Below, piece after piece: positions 10,530 through 21,471 of a stretch of DNA of 64,000 nucleotides. The notes beneath the pieces are model-generated. The model made no database searches. It worked only from the letters and a program-made list of their open reading frames with translations, and was not told where the DNA came from. The stretch spans positions 62,001-126,000 of the forward strand of contig MCFE01000086.1 of assembly GCA_002104905.1 (NCBI GenBank). The letters run 5' to 3'. A program made the position numbers and the translations under genes. This stretch comes from Basidiobolus meristosporus CBS 931.73. Its lineage: Eukaryota > Basidiobolomycota > Basidiobolomycetes > Basidiobolales > Basidiobolaceae. How positions within the stretch are numbered: position 1 is the first letter of the stretch; the number at the start of each line of letters is the position of its first letter.

Positions 10530-11932
10530 AGGAATATTCAGATGTATTTTCAGATGAACTTGTAAGCCTACCACCAGTCAGAGACATAGATCATGCCATT
10601 GACACAGGAGATAGCCCCCCAGTGAGTAAGACACCTTACAGAATGAGTCCATTGGAGTTGGAGGAGATGAAGAGACAAATAGATCAGTTATTGGAGCAAG
10701 GATATATCAGACCCAGCAAGTCACCATGGGGAGCACCATTTCTTTTTGTGAAGATGAAGGATGGAACACTTACACTGTTCATTAACTACAGAGCCTACAA
10801 CTCAGTTACCATGAATAATAAGTACCCCTTACCCAAGATTGATGAACTTTTGGACCAAGTCAATGGAGCCATTCTATTCAGCAAGATTGACCTCATGTCA
10901 GGATACAACCAGATTAGGGTGAAGCCAGAAGATATCCTTAAGACAGCATTCAGGACCAGATATGGACATTATGAGTACTTAGTCATGAGTGTAGGCCTCA
11001 CCACTGCCCCTGCAACATTCTTGACACTGATGCAGACTGTTTTCCAGGAGTACTTGGACAAGTTTGTGATAATCTACCTGGATGACATATTGATATACAA
11101 CAAGACGGAAGAGGATCACAAGGTGCACATTGAAAAGGTCTTGAAGAAGCTAAGAGAGAACAAGCTATATGGCAAGCTAGCCAAGTGTGAGCTCTTCAAG
11201 GAATATGTTGAGTACCTGAGACACATAGTGACTAGCACAAGAGTGACCTTAGACCTTAAGAAGGTTGAAGTTATCAAGAACCTGAAGCAGCCCCATAGAA
11301 TATCAGAGCTCAGATCATTCCTTGGAATGGTTTCCTATTATCAGAGATTTGCCAAGTCCTTTGCAAGTGCTGCTGCCCCTTTAACTGATATCCCCATGAA
11401 AGACAATAGCTACAAGTGGGACATAGCTTGTGAAACTGCCATCCACATGCTCAAGAATGAACTTGCTAAGCTGCCAAGCTTAAGAATACCTGACTTCAGG
11501 AAAGAGTTTACTCTGTGCAGAGATGCTTCCAATTATGCAATTGGTGGAGTGTTGAGCCAAGAACACAAGGGAAAGGACTACCCTGTTGCCTTTGAATCCA
11601 TAAAACTGAACTTAGCAGAACAAAACTATCCAGTGCATGAGAAGCAGATGCTTGCTACAATACACTGTTTGAAGACATGGAGATGCTATATTGAAGGAGT
11701 CAAATGCACTGTGACAGCTGATCATGGCTCCCTCAAGTATACATTTACTGAGAAGGTACTCTCTAGAAGAATGCCAAGATGGAGTGAATACATTCAGCAA
11801 TTTGACTTAGAGATTGTCTACTGCCCTGGAAAAAACAACATGGTTGCTGATGCCTTATCAACATTAGAACAAAATACACAACTCAACTTGGTGCATGAAT
11901 CAGATTGGCCTAGCCTATTACCAAAGTACTAG
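10460..11932 (+). CDS. pol: gypsy A reverse transcriptase / RNase H
   Basis: The longest open frame of the transposon block, 490 codons. Reverse transcriptase motifs in order: [50 protein letters not shown] and the catalytic box IIYLDDIL, then SELRSFLGMVSYYQRF. RNase H follows (FTLCRDASNYAIGGVLSQ, then HEKQMLATI and TADHGSLKY), ending in IVYCPGKNNMVADALS. Catalytic aspartates are retained, but [11 protein letters not shown] replaces the usual MCIDYRALN (copy 2 keeps MCIDYRALN), and gag, protease and integrase are broken or missing. It is therefore an intact-looking domain in a dead element, not an active gene. Confidence 0.85.
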   Translation: MFLMAVLWEDSSTPVPQKVQTLLKEYSDVFSDELVSLPPVRDIDHAIDTGDSPPVSKTPYRMSPLELEEMKRQIDQLLEQGYIRPSKSPWGAPFLFVKMKDGTLTLFINYRAYNSVTMNNKYPLPKIDELLDQVNGAILFSKIDLMSGYNQIRVKPEDILKTAFRTRYGHYEYLVMSVGLTTAPATFLTLMQTVFQEYLDKFVIIYLDDILIYNKTEEDHKVHIEKVLKKLRENKLYGKLAKCELFKEYVEYLRHIVTSTRVTLDLKKVEVIKNLKQPHRISELRSFLGMVSYYQRFAKSFASAAAPLTDIPMKDNSYKWDIACETAIHMLKNELAKLPSLRIPDFRKEFTLCRDASNYAIGGVLSQEHKGKDYPVAFESIKLNLAEQNYPVHEKQMLATIHCLKTWRCYIEGVKCTVTADHGSLKYTFTEKVLSRRMPRWSEYIQQFDLEIVYCPGKNNMVADALSTLEQNTQLNLVHESDWPSLLPKY

Positions 11933-11956
11933 GAGGACCAAGCCATTCCTGATGAG

Positions 11957-12466
11957 GTGGATGAAGATACCAAGAAGATAACCCAGGACAAAGCCAGCAA
12001 ATTTACAGTACAGGATGAAACACTCTACCAAATTGTTGATGGAAGCCCTGTTGCCTATTGCCCTTATGTTTCTTGCCTGGATTTATTACATAAGCTACAC
12101 AATGGATATGGACATCTTGGAATTGAAGGAACCTATAGCCTTGTGAAAGCCAGAGCATGGTGGCCCATAATGAAACAAGATATTGAGAAGCTAGTGAAAA
12201 CAAGCCCAAATTGCCAAATCAACCAAGGCCAACCACAGAGAATTGCTGAACTCTTTCTCTTGGAGCCTGTAAGACCATTTGAATGATGCACATTGACTTT
12301 ATTGGAAGACTGCCAACTACCAGGAAATGCAACCGTTAGATCCTAGTAGCAATTGACCATGCCACCAAATGGCCAGTTGCTAAAGCTGTACCTATAGTCA
12401 TTGAACAAGAAGTTGCAAGTTTCATCTACCATGAGATCCATATGAAATTTGGATGCCCTGTGGAGA
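11957..12466 (+). pseudogene. gypsy A integrase N-terminal remnant
   Basis: Continuation of pol after a stop near 11,930. It encodes the linker and zinc-binding region (GYGHLGIEGTYSLVKARAWW, then TSPNCQINQGQ, where copy 2 reads TCPNCQISQG, so the first Cys of the CX2C pair has become Ser). A stop near 12,287 precedes the start of the catalytic core. Sequence homologous to copy 2 runs to about 12,466 and then switches abruptly to copia-like sequence. Confidence 0.7.
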
Positions 12467-13142
12467 TTCTTGAGTCATAACTCAGGGGCAGCAACAGCTA
12501 AACTGACTGATGGAGACTCTGTGCCTGTAATAGCTAAGAACCTACTCTCAGTCAGTAATGTAACTACTCAGGGACTGAAATCTGTTTTACTAAGCTAAGC
12601 TGGTTGATGTTAAGCAAGAATGGATAAAAATCAATATTGGGAATCAGAAATCATAATATAAAGAAGATATCATACAAGATCATTGTACCTGAGTATTTCA
12701 AAATTGCTAAAACTGAGGTGTATTTTGTTAAGACAATGAATGAGGCTTTAGGGACCTTCAAGCACCTCAAGAACACGGCAGAAGCACAAACTGGGTGTAA
12801 ATCAAAGTTACTTTGAAGTGACAATGCTAAGGAATATTGCTCAAAGGAGTTTGCAGAATACTGTTCATATGCTGGTCTATCTTGACAGTTCACTGCTGCA
12901 CATTCTTTACAGGAAAATAAAGCAATAGTAGTCATGGCAAAATGTTGAAGCTGATCAAGGGCAAGGATCTGGTATTGAGGAGAAATCAGATCAGAAAGCC
13001 ACTGAGATCATTGGCCAGCTACCTGATGATGCAATTACCACTAATGAACAAGATAGGTACCCAATACAGTCAGATAGAAAAGAAAACTCTGCTAGCACCA
13101 TATCAGAACAGATTATGCCTGTTTGGAGGTCTATCAGAATAA

Positions 13143-13477
13143 GAAATGCCGCTGAATTTGTTGTGATGAATTATGATTAGTTTTGGGGCTTGTTCTACAA
13201 TTTAGAGGCTAATCAAAAATATACAACAACTTCCAGTATGCTAGCACTGAAATAGTTTATTGGGAGTTTGATATACCAATAGACAATATAACTTTGACTA
13301 ATATCCTCAATCTTAGGTTCAAAATATACTATAGGCAGTGTTTCTCACTTCTACAGCAGTGTTCTGACCTTCTGTCAACTAATGGGCTTATTTACTTTTA
13401 TAGTAACTTTTCCTTATTTGAAAGTCACTTTCCTTTCTGAGAAAATGTTTCCTAATATGGAAATTCTGACCTCCCCT
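13143..13477. other. Unassigned AT-rich stretch
   Basis: No supported frame. It lies between the integrase remnant of copia family 2 and the minisatellite. I see no match to the other repeats of this window. Confidence 0.3.
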
Positions 13478-13712
13478 GGAGTCTAAAGGGGTGTGTTGTA
13501 GAAGTCTCTAAAGGGGTATTTAGACCTAAAGGGGTGTCCAAAGGGGCATCTTTAGTGTCAAGGAGCTTCTTGTAATGGTCTCTAAAGTGGACTTTTCACT
13601 AAAGTGGTGCCTGAAGGGGCTTCTTAAAGGGGTCTCTACAGGCGTCTTTAGACTAAAGGGGTGTCTAAAGGGGTGTCTTAGGAGTAACGGGGTTTCTTAG
13701 AAGGGACTTTTC
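13478..13712 (+). repeat. G-rich minisatellite (AAAGGGG-type)
   Basis: Degenerate tandem array in which AAAGGGG recurs about eight times exactly, plus variants such as CTAAAGTGG, GAAGGGG and TAACGGGG, within some 235 bp. The commonest unit is CTAAAGGGGTGTCT with irregular spacing of 12-35 bp. The G-runs all lie on the plus strand. No coding role is visible. It could be a replication-slippage product inside the decayed copia element, and it has the potential to form G-quadruplexes. Confidence 0.75.
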
Positions 13713-14429
13713 CAACAGACAAGTGGTAGTATCTTGTAGAGCTTAGATTGGAATCTTGTGAGCTTTGCAGTTTCTTTACTGATGTAGTACCAATCAAAGT
13801 CAGAATACTTGACAATGCAAGTGATGCAGGGGAAGTCTTATAACCTTTAAGCTTGTAATTGTAGAGTGGAGATTCTAAAAAGAGAGGCTCTCCTTTATTT
13901 TTTAGCTGGGGAAGTCATATATATCAAATTACTGAAGGATCGAATTCTTTTGCAGTGGCGCAGGTTGGACATAGGTGCAGCACCTGTGAAGATTTCACAT
14001 GATTTGATTGGCTGGTTCAAAAGTTACACACAATGAAATTCACCATAGTAATCCCAGCAATAAAGACCTAGTATATATAATAATTGGATTCTTTTGGTCA
14101 TAACTCCATAAGTACTGCTTCAAATAAGCTGTAATTTGAAAAATGTGTTGGCTACTATGTGTTCTGTATGATATAATATTCTTGGGTGGTTTGCTTGTCA
14201 GGGTCTGCAGTATTTGTTCTTCAAAGTTGGAATTTCTTGATCTTACCCTTGTGTGCTACAATAGCAAAAAGCAAAATAAAGAAATGAGTGCAATATTGGT
14301 TCTGAGATATTGTAGTGATGGAATACTTTTCATTACCACAGATTGTGGTAGCAGAAATTCAATGACCATGAAGAAGCTTATCTTGCCTTATGTGCCAAGC
14401 CTCAGAGTCTGGAACAAGCAATAAAAGTA
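13713..14429. other. Unassigned stretch with one open frame
   Basis: About 700 bp between the minisatellite and the copia family 2 reverse transcriptase remnant. A frame of 93 codons (14,143-14,424) is open, but its composition is not convincing and it lies in transposon debris. I could not match it to a family. Likely decayed copia sequence. Confidence 0.3.
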
Positions 14430-15184
14430 CATGTGGTACTTCATAGCAACAAACCATGCAGGAAAGGTACTATTCACTGATGATGGCAAAGATATGGTAG
14501 CTATACTAAATGAAAGAAAGTCAATAGGGTGGGAGTGGGTCTACAAAATCAAGATAACCTCAAATGGTCCTGTTAATAGGTACAAAACTACATAGGTGGC
14601 TGAAAGCTATTTCCAGATGTATGAACTAGACTTCAGGGAACCATCTGCTCTGGTAGCCAAATAAACTCTGTTAGGACAGTTCTAACCTTGGCAGCTGTTC
14701 TCAGTCCAGATCTACACCAAATGGACATGAAACAGCCTTGCTAAATGGGGATCTGCACAAAACCATATACTAGAAGCAATAAGAAGGTTTTACAAATCCA
14801 AATAACCCCTATAAGGTGTGCAAACTTATGAAATGGTTGCATGGGCTTGAGCAGGCACCAAGAGTATTGAATAATAATGTGGACAAATATCCAGAGGAGA
14901 TGGGTCTCATCATTAGTACTGCAGATTATAATAAATATGTAAAACAGGCTCAAGAGTGAATGATTATCCTGGTACTTAATGTGGGCATGGTAATTGTCAC
15001 TACAAGTGACCAGAAAGCACTTAAACAGATAAATTAGACCTCTGCAGCAAGTCTGACTTGAGAGATCCTGGAAAACTGAGCTATTTCCTTAGAATTGAAG
15101 TCCAATTAAATATTGCTGCATTATAAGTCTTGATATAAGACTTCAGTTGCTAACTAAATGTATTTGCTCATGTATGTGGTGGGT

Positions 15185-15400
15185 ACTGACTCATTTAAAT
15201 GCATCATTATCACCCAGTTAGATTCCACTAAATTTATGTATATATTTCTCTCATTGCATGAATCTGCTGATTGATCTGCTGACTAATACTTCTGATTTGA
15301 TAGATCATACTGAAGTACCAATAGACCAAACATAAGACTAGTTGACCTGACTAAAAACTGATGCAACTTATACTTTCAAGTGGTAAATCTCATCACTATA
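15185..15400 (-). repeat. gypsy A LTR fragment
   Basis: Aligns with the first half of the gypsy A LTR in reverse orientation ('gactcatttaaatgcatcat', 'atctgctgattgatctgctg', 'gatttgatagatcatactga', 'gacctgactaaaaactgat'), as seen in the reversed solo LTR at 22,014-22,381. The right end approaches the LTR terminus but carries changes (AAATCTCATCAC for AGATCATAACA). Inserted in decayed copia family 2. Confidence 0.6.
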
Positions 15401-16282
15401 GAGAGAATCTTAGAGAATCAGGTACACCAAGGACAAATATACATGCTTCAAAATGGAAATTGTAGGTCTGCAGCAACCCCCATGGACTACAGCCTGAAAT
15501 CATGCAAATCTTACCAGGTTTGAATGAAAACAATTCAAATATGGACCAAAACTTTCCCTATTAATCAATAGTTGGTAGCCTGGTGCATTGTAAGTGTCTA
15601 CATGTCCAGATATTGTGGTGGCAGTTGTAATAGTCAGTCAATTCAGGTAGAATTATAGTACTGATCATATCACAGCAGTTAGCAACTCTTCAGATATCCA
15701 AAAGGTACTATTAGTATGGTTCTGGAATACTCTGGAGCAAGTACCAGGCATAAATTGAATGTTCATAGTGATTTAGATTGGGTAGGGATCTAATTGACAA
15801 TCACTCAACCATTGCACATGAATTTCTATATGCAGGTGCAACTATTACTTGGAACCAATAATAAACCACCAACTGTGGCCCATATAGAGCTGAAGCTCAA
15901 TATAGGGCTGCTTGTCAAGCCACTAAGGCATCTATACAGCAACAGAAACTGTTGAAGACTTGAGCTTCAATTGAGATGAACCAACATGTACTTAAACAGA
16001 TAATTAAAGTCCTGTTTCATCAGCTGGGAAGCCTACTAATCATGCCAAACTCAGCACATAGATACAAAACACCACCTTGCAAGGGAATTTGTATTAACTC
16101 TGAAGCTGCTACAGAATTCTCATGGATGCTGAGGAACCCTCCTTACTTTGTGTTATAAATTTATTACTTCTCCAAAGGCATAAATACTGAGCTTCTTTAT
16201 GAATATTCTGTAAAAGTTTCAGGGTTAGTATGTAATGTTTAGTAAAAGTATTAATTTGATCTTTACTATAAAGGAATAATCA

Positions 16283-18178
16283 TAGGATCATAGATGTGAA
16301 GAAACTGGCAAAGTTGGGGCTGCAAACAAGTCCTTCAGTGACCAAGACTAGTCTAAAGTTGTGAAGTAAGTTTTAGCAGCTGAATGATACCAAATAGTCC
16401 AATATTGCAACAGCATCAGGATCATGAATGTTGCATGGGCATTAGTGAGGCCAAAACTCATGACTAAGTACTTGTAATGTCAATAGCTGGTCCTGAATGC
16501 TGTCTTTAGGGTGTCTTCCAGCTTCACCCTAGTCTGATTGTATCCTGACACAAGGTCAATCTTGCTGAATAGAGTGGCTCCATTGACTTGATCTAAAAGT
16601 TCATCAATCATGGGTAAGGGGTACTTATTCTTCATGGTAACTGAGTTGTAGGCTCTGTAGTTAATGAACAGTGTAAGTGTTCCATCCTTCTTCTTCACAA
16701 AAAGTACTGGTGCTTCCCAATGTAACTTGCTGGGTCTGATATATCCTTGCTCCAATAACTGATCTATTTGTCTCTTCATCTCTTCCAACTCTAATGCACT
16801 CATTCTGAAAGGTGTATTACCCACCAGTGGGCTATCTCCTGTGTCAATGGTATGATCCACATCCCTAACTGGTGGCATGCTTGCAAGTTGATCTGGCAAT
16901 ACATCAGAATATTCCTTCAAAAGAGTCTGGACCTTCTGGGGTACTGGGGTAGAGAAATCCTCCTGTATACTGCCATGAGGAACATCTGGGTGCCATTTCT
17001 AAGCTCTCTACAAGACTGTGTCTTGCTCAGTTTACTTGTTTCACACACACTGGAATTGACCAAGTTGAAATCCAGTCTGGCAGGTAACAGCTCTTAGATC
17101 TTGTCCTTCTGAATCTGAGTTGCATGGGCTCTCCAGTTGATTGATGGATTACAACAAAATAGCCAGGTTCTCCCAAGTACAAGGTCAACCTTGCAGTTCC
17201 CAAATATATAGGCCTGTAGATTGTCTTCATAGTCATTGATCTTCATCATTACTGGCTGAGTAATATGGTTGATTATATGAGAGTTCCCATCTTAACTCCA
17301 AACATAGCTGAGTCATAGCCAATGGCAGTTTTGACGGCTTCTTCAATAGTTTGGGGTCATCAATAATTCACTTCCTTGCAAGTTCTTCCTTTCAACCAAT
17401 CATTAGGTACTCCACTTGATCCAGGGGGTCCATTCTTTCAATTTGTCCAAGTAGATATCTATCTTCACAGATGTGCTCTTGAGCCATTCCTTTCTATGTG
17501 AGTGTCTTCAGCTTTCTTCTAAGTAGTGTTTGTTGGTGTTTAGGTTCAAAAGCATCCTGAATTTCCAACACCAACTCATCCCAGTTAGAGATTGTAGAGC
17601 ATCCCATGATGGTGGCTGACATGATCTTGTTGTGGTACCACTGTAAAGCTGCATTTGCCAGGTAAGAGGCTGCATAATATAACTTGCTTTCTGGAGCAAT
17701 TCCCTTAGCCTTTAAAGCTTCTTCAATCTGGAAGAGCCAAGTTCCCAGGTTTTCATTGACTCTACCGTTGTACCAGTTGACCTTCACACTGAAGTTACTC
17801 TTGGCAGGGTTTTGCTGGCTTTGGGCCATGAGAGTTGTTCCTTGTTGCTGCTGGCTCAAGATCTGGAGTAACTGTTGCTGTTGGGCCAGGATTTGCTGCA
17901 TAGCATTTTTCTATTTTCAACTTTTGGACAACTTGAGGGAGGTTTCTTCTTTCTTCAGGAGGGATGTTTCTGGTTATTGCTGCTACCAATGTTACAAGTC
18001 TTGGTATAAGAGTGGTAGAGGAATAAGGAATTTAGCTAGTTCTGTAATCAATAAACTTGAACTGATATTTATAGAGGTTCCAGCTGCTCCTTATATACAT
18101 TTTGCCAGATTAATTGCTGACTAACTTTATTTTCAATGTAGGTTGTGGCTGAAGACACATTTAATTGCATCATCAATA
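16283..18178 (-). mobile_element. gypsy A copy 3, reversed and rearranged
   Basis: Minus-strand gypsy A. From right to left: a partial 5' LTR (17,990-18,178, starting TGTTACAAGTCTTGGTATAA in plus orientation), gag (17,901-17,494), then gag/protease sequence with an internal deletion near 17,283-17,285, a protease/linker remnant (17,236-17,027) and the first part of reverse transcriptase (16,920-16,480, with [19 protein letters not shown] and [16 protein letters not shown]). The catalytic YLDD region and everything downstream are lost. The gag zinc knuckle is deleted. Clearly non-functional. Confidence 0.8.
17494..17901 (-). pseudogene. gypsy A gag, copy 3
   Basis: 136 codons in frame: Gln-rich stretch, then YNGRVNENLGTWLFQIEEAL, LANAALQWYHNK, WDELVLEIQDAF and QQTLLRRKLKTL. 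It keeps the gag frame past the point where copy 1 is broken. The ATG equivalent lies upstream in a shifted frame (near 17,989). A stop follows KTLT. Confidence 0.75.
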
Positions 18179-18294
18179 GGACTACTCAGAAATAAAGCCT
18201 ACAGAATAGGCAATGACTGTATGGGAGGGAGAGACTGTTGTGTTTATATCAAAGCCTAAATGTCAAAAGACACTGAAGAGCTATGAAGCAGTTA
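18179..18294 (+). pseudogene. Accessory-gene fragment of Tnp2 transposon
   Basis: Short plus-strand fragment reading WEGETVVFISKPKCQKTLK followed by SYEAVKY. It matches WEGDNVVFIQKSKNQKTLK and ICEAIEC on the minus strand at 27,360-27,450, the most conserved part of the second transposon gene. It is cut on the right by inverted-repeat element copy C and on the left by the gypsy A LTR. Confidence 0.6.
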
Positions 18295-18830
18295 AATACA
18301 TTTTTGACCTTTTTTTTGAAAGGATTGAAGATATGCATTGGGTACTCTATACCCATGGCACTCTGAATCTAGCTCCTGTGGCTTGTAACATGCTACAAAA
18401 ATGTATGGCACCATCTTGGTCCACTGGTACTATGTGACACTATATTTAATTATTAGCACTAAAGTAAGATCTATACAAAGCACTTATGGTACCAGATAGT
18501 ACCAGTGGACCAGGATAGTGCCACACATTTTTGTGACATGTGACAAGCCACAGGAGCTAAATTCGGAGTGCCATGGGTATTCAGTACCTGATGCATGCGT
18601 TCAGTTCTTCTGTGCTCCTACAAATCCTGCACAACATTGATCCACAAAAAAATGGCAAAAATTGATTCTCTCCTGCATCATAGGTGAAACACAGGAGCTG
18701 GCTTGCATGCGGATGCAGAGCTATGTTTCACACTTTGTGGCCAAGTATAGGTTCACTTTGCCTCTCTAGCACACTATGACATCATTTGGGACTTGTGGCT
18801 CAATGTGGCACTATCCAATGGAACAAGACT
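18295..18830. mobile_element. Inverted-repeat DNA element, copy C (5' truncated)
   Basis: Related to copies A and B. The left arm is truncated (it starts at the 'catttttgacctttttttt' block), the loop spans about 18,430-18,490, and the right arm is complete, ending CACTATCCAATGGAACAAGACT (one change from the family terminus). ATT follows at 18,831. TGGCA-type motifs occur near the right end. No coding capacity. Confidence 0.7.
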
Positions 18831-19929
18831 ATTTACTGTACCAGTCAGGAGAACAGATGCATTTGGTCCATAGTGTGCAAATTGCATGCAGGGCTTTTTA
18901 TGCGCAGCTATCCTTGTCAGATCACATCACTCTTGACTCATTGTTGACCTCAGTGCATGTCTTACAATATTTCTCTTTAAATATACTTGTCGGTATCTTG
19001 ATGCAAATGCATGCCAGTGCTTTCTACTCAGATTCTCCTATCTCTGGTGGCTCTCTGGAATATACAGTTCTGCCAGATTAATATGTAGTGCCTGAATATC
19101 TGCATGTAGGCACATCATAGGTGCCTGGACCATACTAAAGTCATATGACAACAACTCAAACAGATCCAACAGTGAGTTGTTTGGTCTGGATTGTGCTTGT
19201 AAGCTCATGGATGGAGTTTGTCTGAGCTGTACTAAAAGTAGGCTGCAACTTAGTATATGGATCAGAGTAACAGATTTGAATACATGGCAATCAACAGAGA
19301 TTCAACCATATTCTATGGAGTATCAGATAAATCAGACTGATTGAATTAAATCAAGTCTACTCATTCTTACACAATCACTTATCAATCTTGATACAACTTA
19401 CTCAACTGAGTGGCCTTTTATCATCAGTCCCTTCTCTGCCATCCAATTGTTGTTTGACATATAAGAGGAAACCTATAAGAAGTACTGTGGATAATACACC
19501 TTAATATTCTCCATGGGATCCACTATTATATATCTCTGCTGCTACCAAAAATAAAGTCCTACAAGGTCTTATCCCACCATTGGTGGGAACAAAGTCTTGA
19601 GAGCCTCCATTCCTATCTGACAGCAATGGATAACAACCTTGCAATGGGTATAAATGACTTGCAACAAGTTTGGAAAGCTAGGTTGAGAAGCTTGAGTAGA
19701 CTTCCATTTGATAGAGTGCAGTGCTGCAATTTCTATATCAGGAGTACTTTGGGTCCTCTCCAAGCAATAGTAAACTGACCTCATTGAGGGTAGAGGCTTA
19801 TTTATTCTGGCAGTTACAAGGCACACTGTGTGAAGTTTTAAGCACTTTCTGACATTGATGGTAACATCTGGATTTGTGGGCCATTTGCTGGAAGTATGAA
19901 TGACTAGTCACAATAGGTAGATGATCATC
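18831..19929. other. Unassigned transposon debris
   Basis: About 1.1 kb with no supported gene. Two open stretches (18,776-19,081 plus; 19,569-19,826 minus) do not match any family I recognise. The orientation and neighbours suggest interior sequence of the Tnp2 element whose transposase remnant begins near 19,930. CpG is as scarce as in the flanking elements. Confidence 0.35.
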
Positions 19930-21440
19930 CTGTCTTGGTACTTGATGGACTCTCATTAAACAAGTACTCCACCAGCAAATCCTGCTGACCACTGATTCTA
20001 ATCAACCTGATTCTGCTGCCTATCTTACAGTATCAGTGAAGGGATCTGATGTTAGCCTCACTGGTATCTGGGCCTAAATCACTGCTCAGCCTGTAGACTA
20101 TCTGTATTCTTTGGTGGATGAGTTTTGTGTACTTTCCAGCAGGATACCAGTTATTGGTCATCATATTCAAGTGCATGTTATTACCTGCATTGGATATACC
20201 ACAGCCATGAGCAAGATAGCAGCTTTTCTGGCCACAATAGACATTATTGCTGTATAATATGTGAGATTCAGGGGATTGGCTTCATAACTCATGCAAATAA
20301 TTATTATCTAAACACCAACACCAGGAACATCATCTTCCCACAGAGAGAACATAGCAAAGGCCACATGCAGTAAAGTTGGCAGGCTGTAAGTCATTGACCA
20401 GAACATGGAATTAATTGGAAACTGGAGAGAGTGAATATGAGGGGTATTTATTAGAGCAAGCCCTTTCCACTGGAAGCAATGCATTTGCTTTCCACAATGT
20501 TACCATACAAATGATCAAGTTGTACATGGGGCATTTCAAGCAATATGAGCCCTTCAAGATACTAGAGAAACTTGAAAGAATTGGCAAGACATTACAGGGT
20601 TACCACTACCCTTAGTACTTTGCATGGGCTTCAATTAATATTCATATTCATATTCAACAATACAATGCAAGGACTGGATGACATGGGTTTCTAATTATTC
20701 AAATGACTGTCTGAAGCCATCTCTACCATGAGTACATAGGAAGCATTGGAAGTCATATGTTGACATTATGGCTATATTTATTTGTAAGTGGATGACCAAT
20801 GCCACTTGACACATCTGCAGCTCTTATGCCCGGAGTTTGTGATGGAATCTGAGCAGCTATACCATAAACAAGAAGCTGAGCACATAGATCTCCACTGCAT
20901 GGGTTATCAGTTAAGTAAAGTAAAGATGGGTAGTGCACAATAGGCAACTAATTTCTAATAGGACAACTTTACAAAAGTATGCTGGGTCTCTCTTGTTTAC
21001 AAGCCAGCTTCTACACTATTCAGTACACAATTCACACAAATAAGGGTCAGAGTGCACCTATAAGGGGACTGGAATCCAGCTGGGAGAACAAATCTATTGG
21101 TTGAATCAATCCAGCATGTGTTTTCAAGATATATATGTTATCAGTAAAAATAGGTATATTGTAACCTTGCAGGGATCACATTAAATGCCATAAACCTGAG
21201 GTGATAGAAGTCTGTCAATTGCCACTGGTGTGTGCACATATAGAGATTAGTAGCAGGAGGTTGTAGTTATTTTTTATTCTAACTACATGTGGAATACCCA
21301 AGGTAGTTTTGGGTAGGCAAATAAGGAGGGGTGACCCTACAGTGGTAATATGAATGACACAAGGAGGGGTACAAATATGAAATACTATCTGCTATATCAG
21401 TAAGGGAGCATTAATCAGAACCAGCTGTAGGACACCATAC
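19930..21440 (+). pseudogene. Tnp2 transposase remnant, copy at 19.9 kb
   Basis: Decayed C-terminal two thirds of the Tnp2-type transposase, plus strand. Matches to the copy at 34,130-35,390 include the region of the DGFSLNKY block (19,940-19,975), SGHNRHYCCIICEIQG (about 20,230; a CX2C pair in the conserved SGH...C..C segment), NIIFPQREH, and LYMGHFKQYEPFKI...ERIGKTLQGYHYP (20,520-20,612). The 3' flank to about 21,440 aligns with 35,660-35,960. Stops and frameshifts are frequent. No active element. Confidence 0.65.
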
Positions 21441-21471
21441 TGCTGTTATGATGCCAGCAACACAAATGCAC

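Larger units (their letters stand above)
8982..12466 (+). mobile_element. gypsy A internal region, copy 1 (3' truncated)
   Basis: Ty3/gypsy gag-pol region following the LTR at 8,614. Gag starts at 9,040 (ATG, Gln-rich N-terminus, retrotransposon-gag core with GRINENLGTWLFQIE), shifts frame near 9,450, and carries an intact CCHC knuckle CFNCHQQGHIAKYC near 9,810. Protease has MIDSGA; polymerase follows at 10,460-11,932; integrase starts at 11,957 with an HHCC-type zinc region and stops after about 12,290. Homology to copy 2 ends near 12,466 in the integrase core, so the 3' end and 3' LTR are missing. Better preserved than copy 2 in RNase H. Confidence 0.85.
12467..16282 (+). mobile_element. 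Decayed Ty1/copia element, family 2
   Basis: Heavily decayed plus-strand copia internal region. Recognisable pieces: protease/pre-integrase-like remnants near 12,500-12,600 (VIAKNLLSVSNVTTQGL), an integrase segment at 12,715-12,880 (VYFVKTMNEALGTFKHLKN, then SDNAKEYCSKEFAEYCSYAG), reverse transcriptase remnants at 14,430-15,110 (VYKIK, then ELSYFLRIEVQL), and RNase H traces at 15,750-15,960 (HSDSDWVG). Stops and frameshifts are frequent; LTRs were not identified. A G-rich minisatellite (13,478-13,712) and a reversed gypsy A LTR fragment (about 15,185-15,400) lie inside. Sequence differs clearly from copia family 1. Confidence 0.6.
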
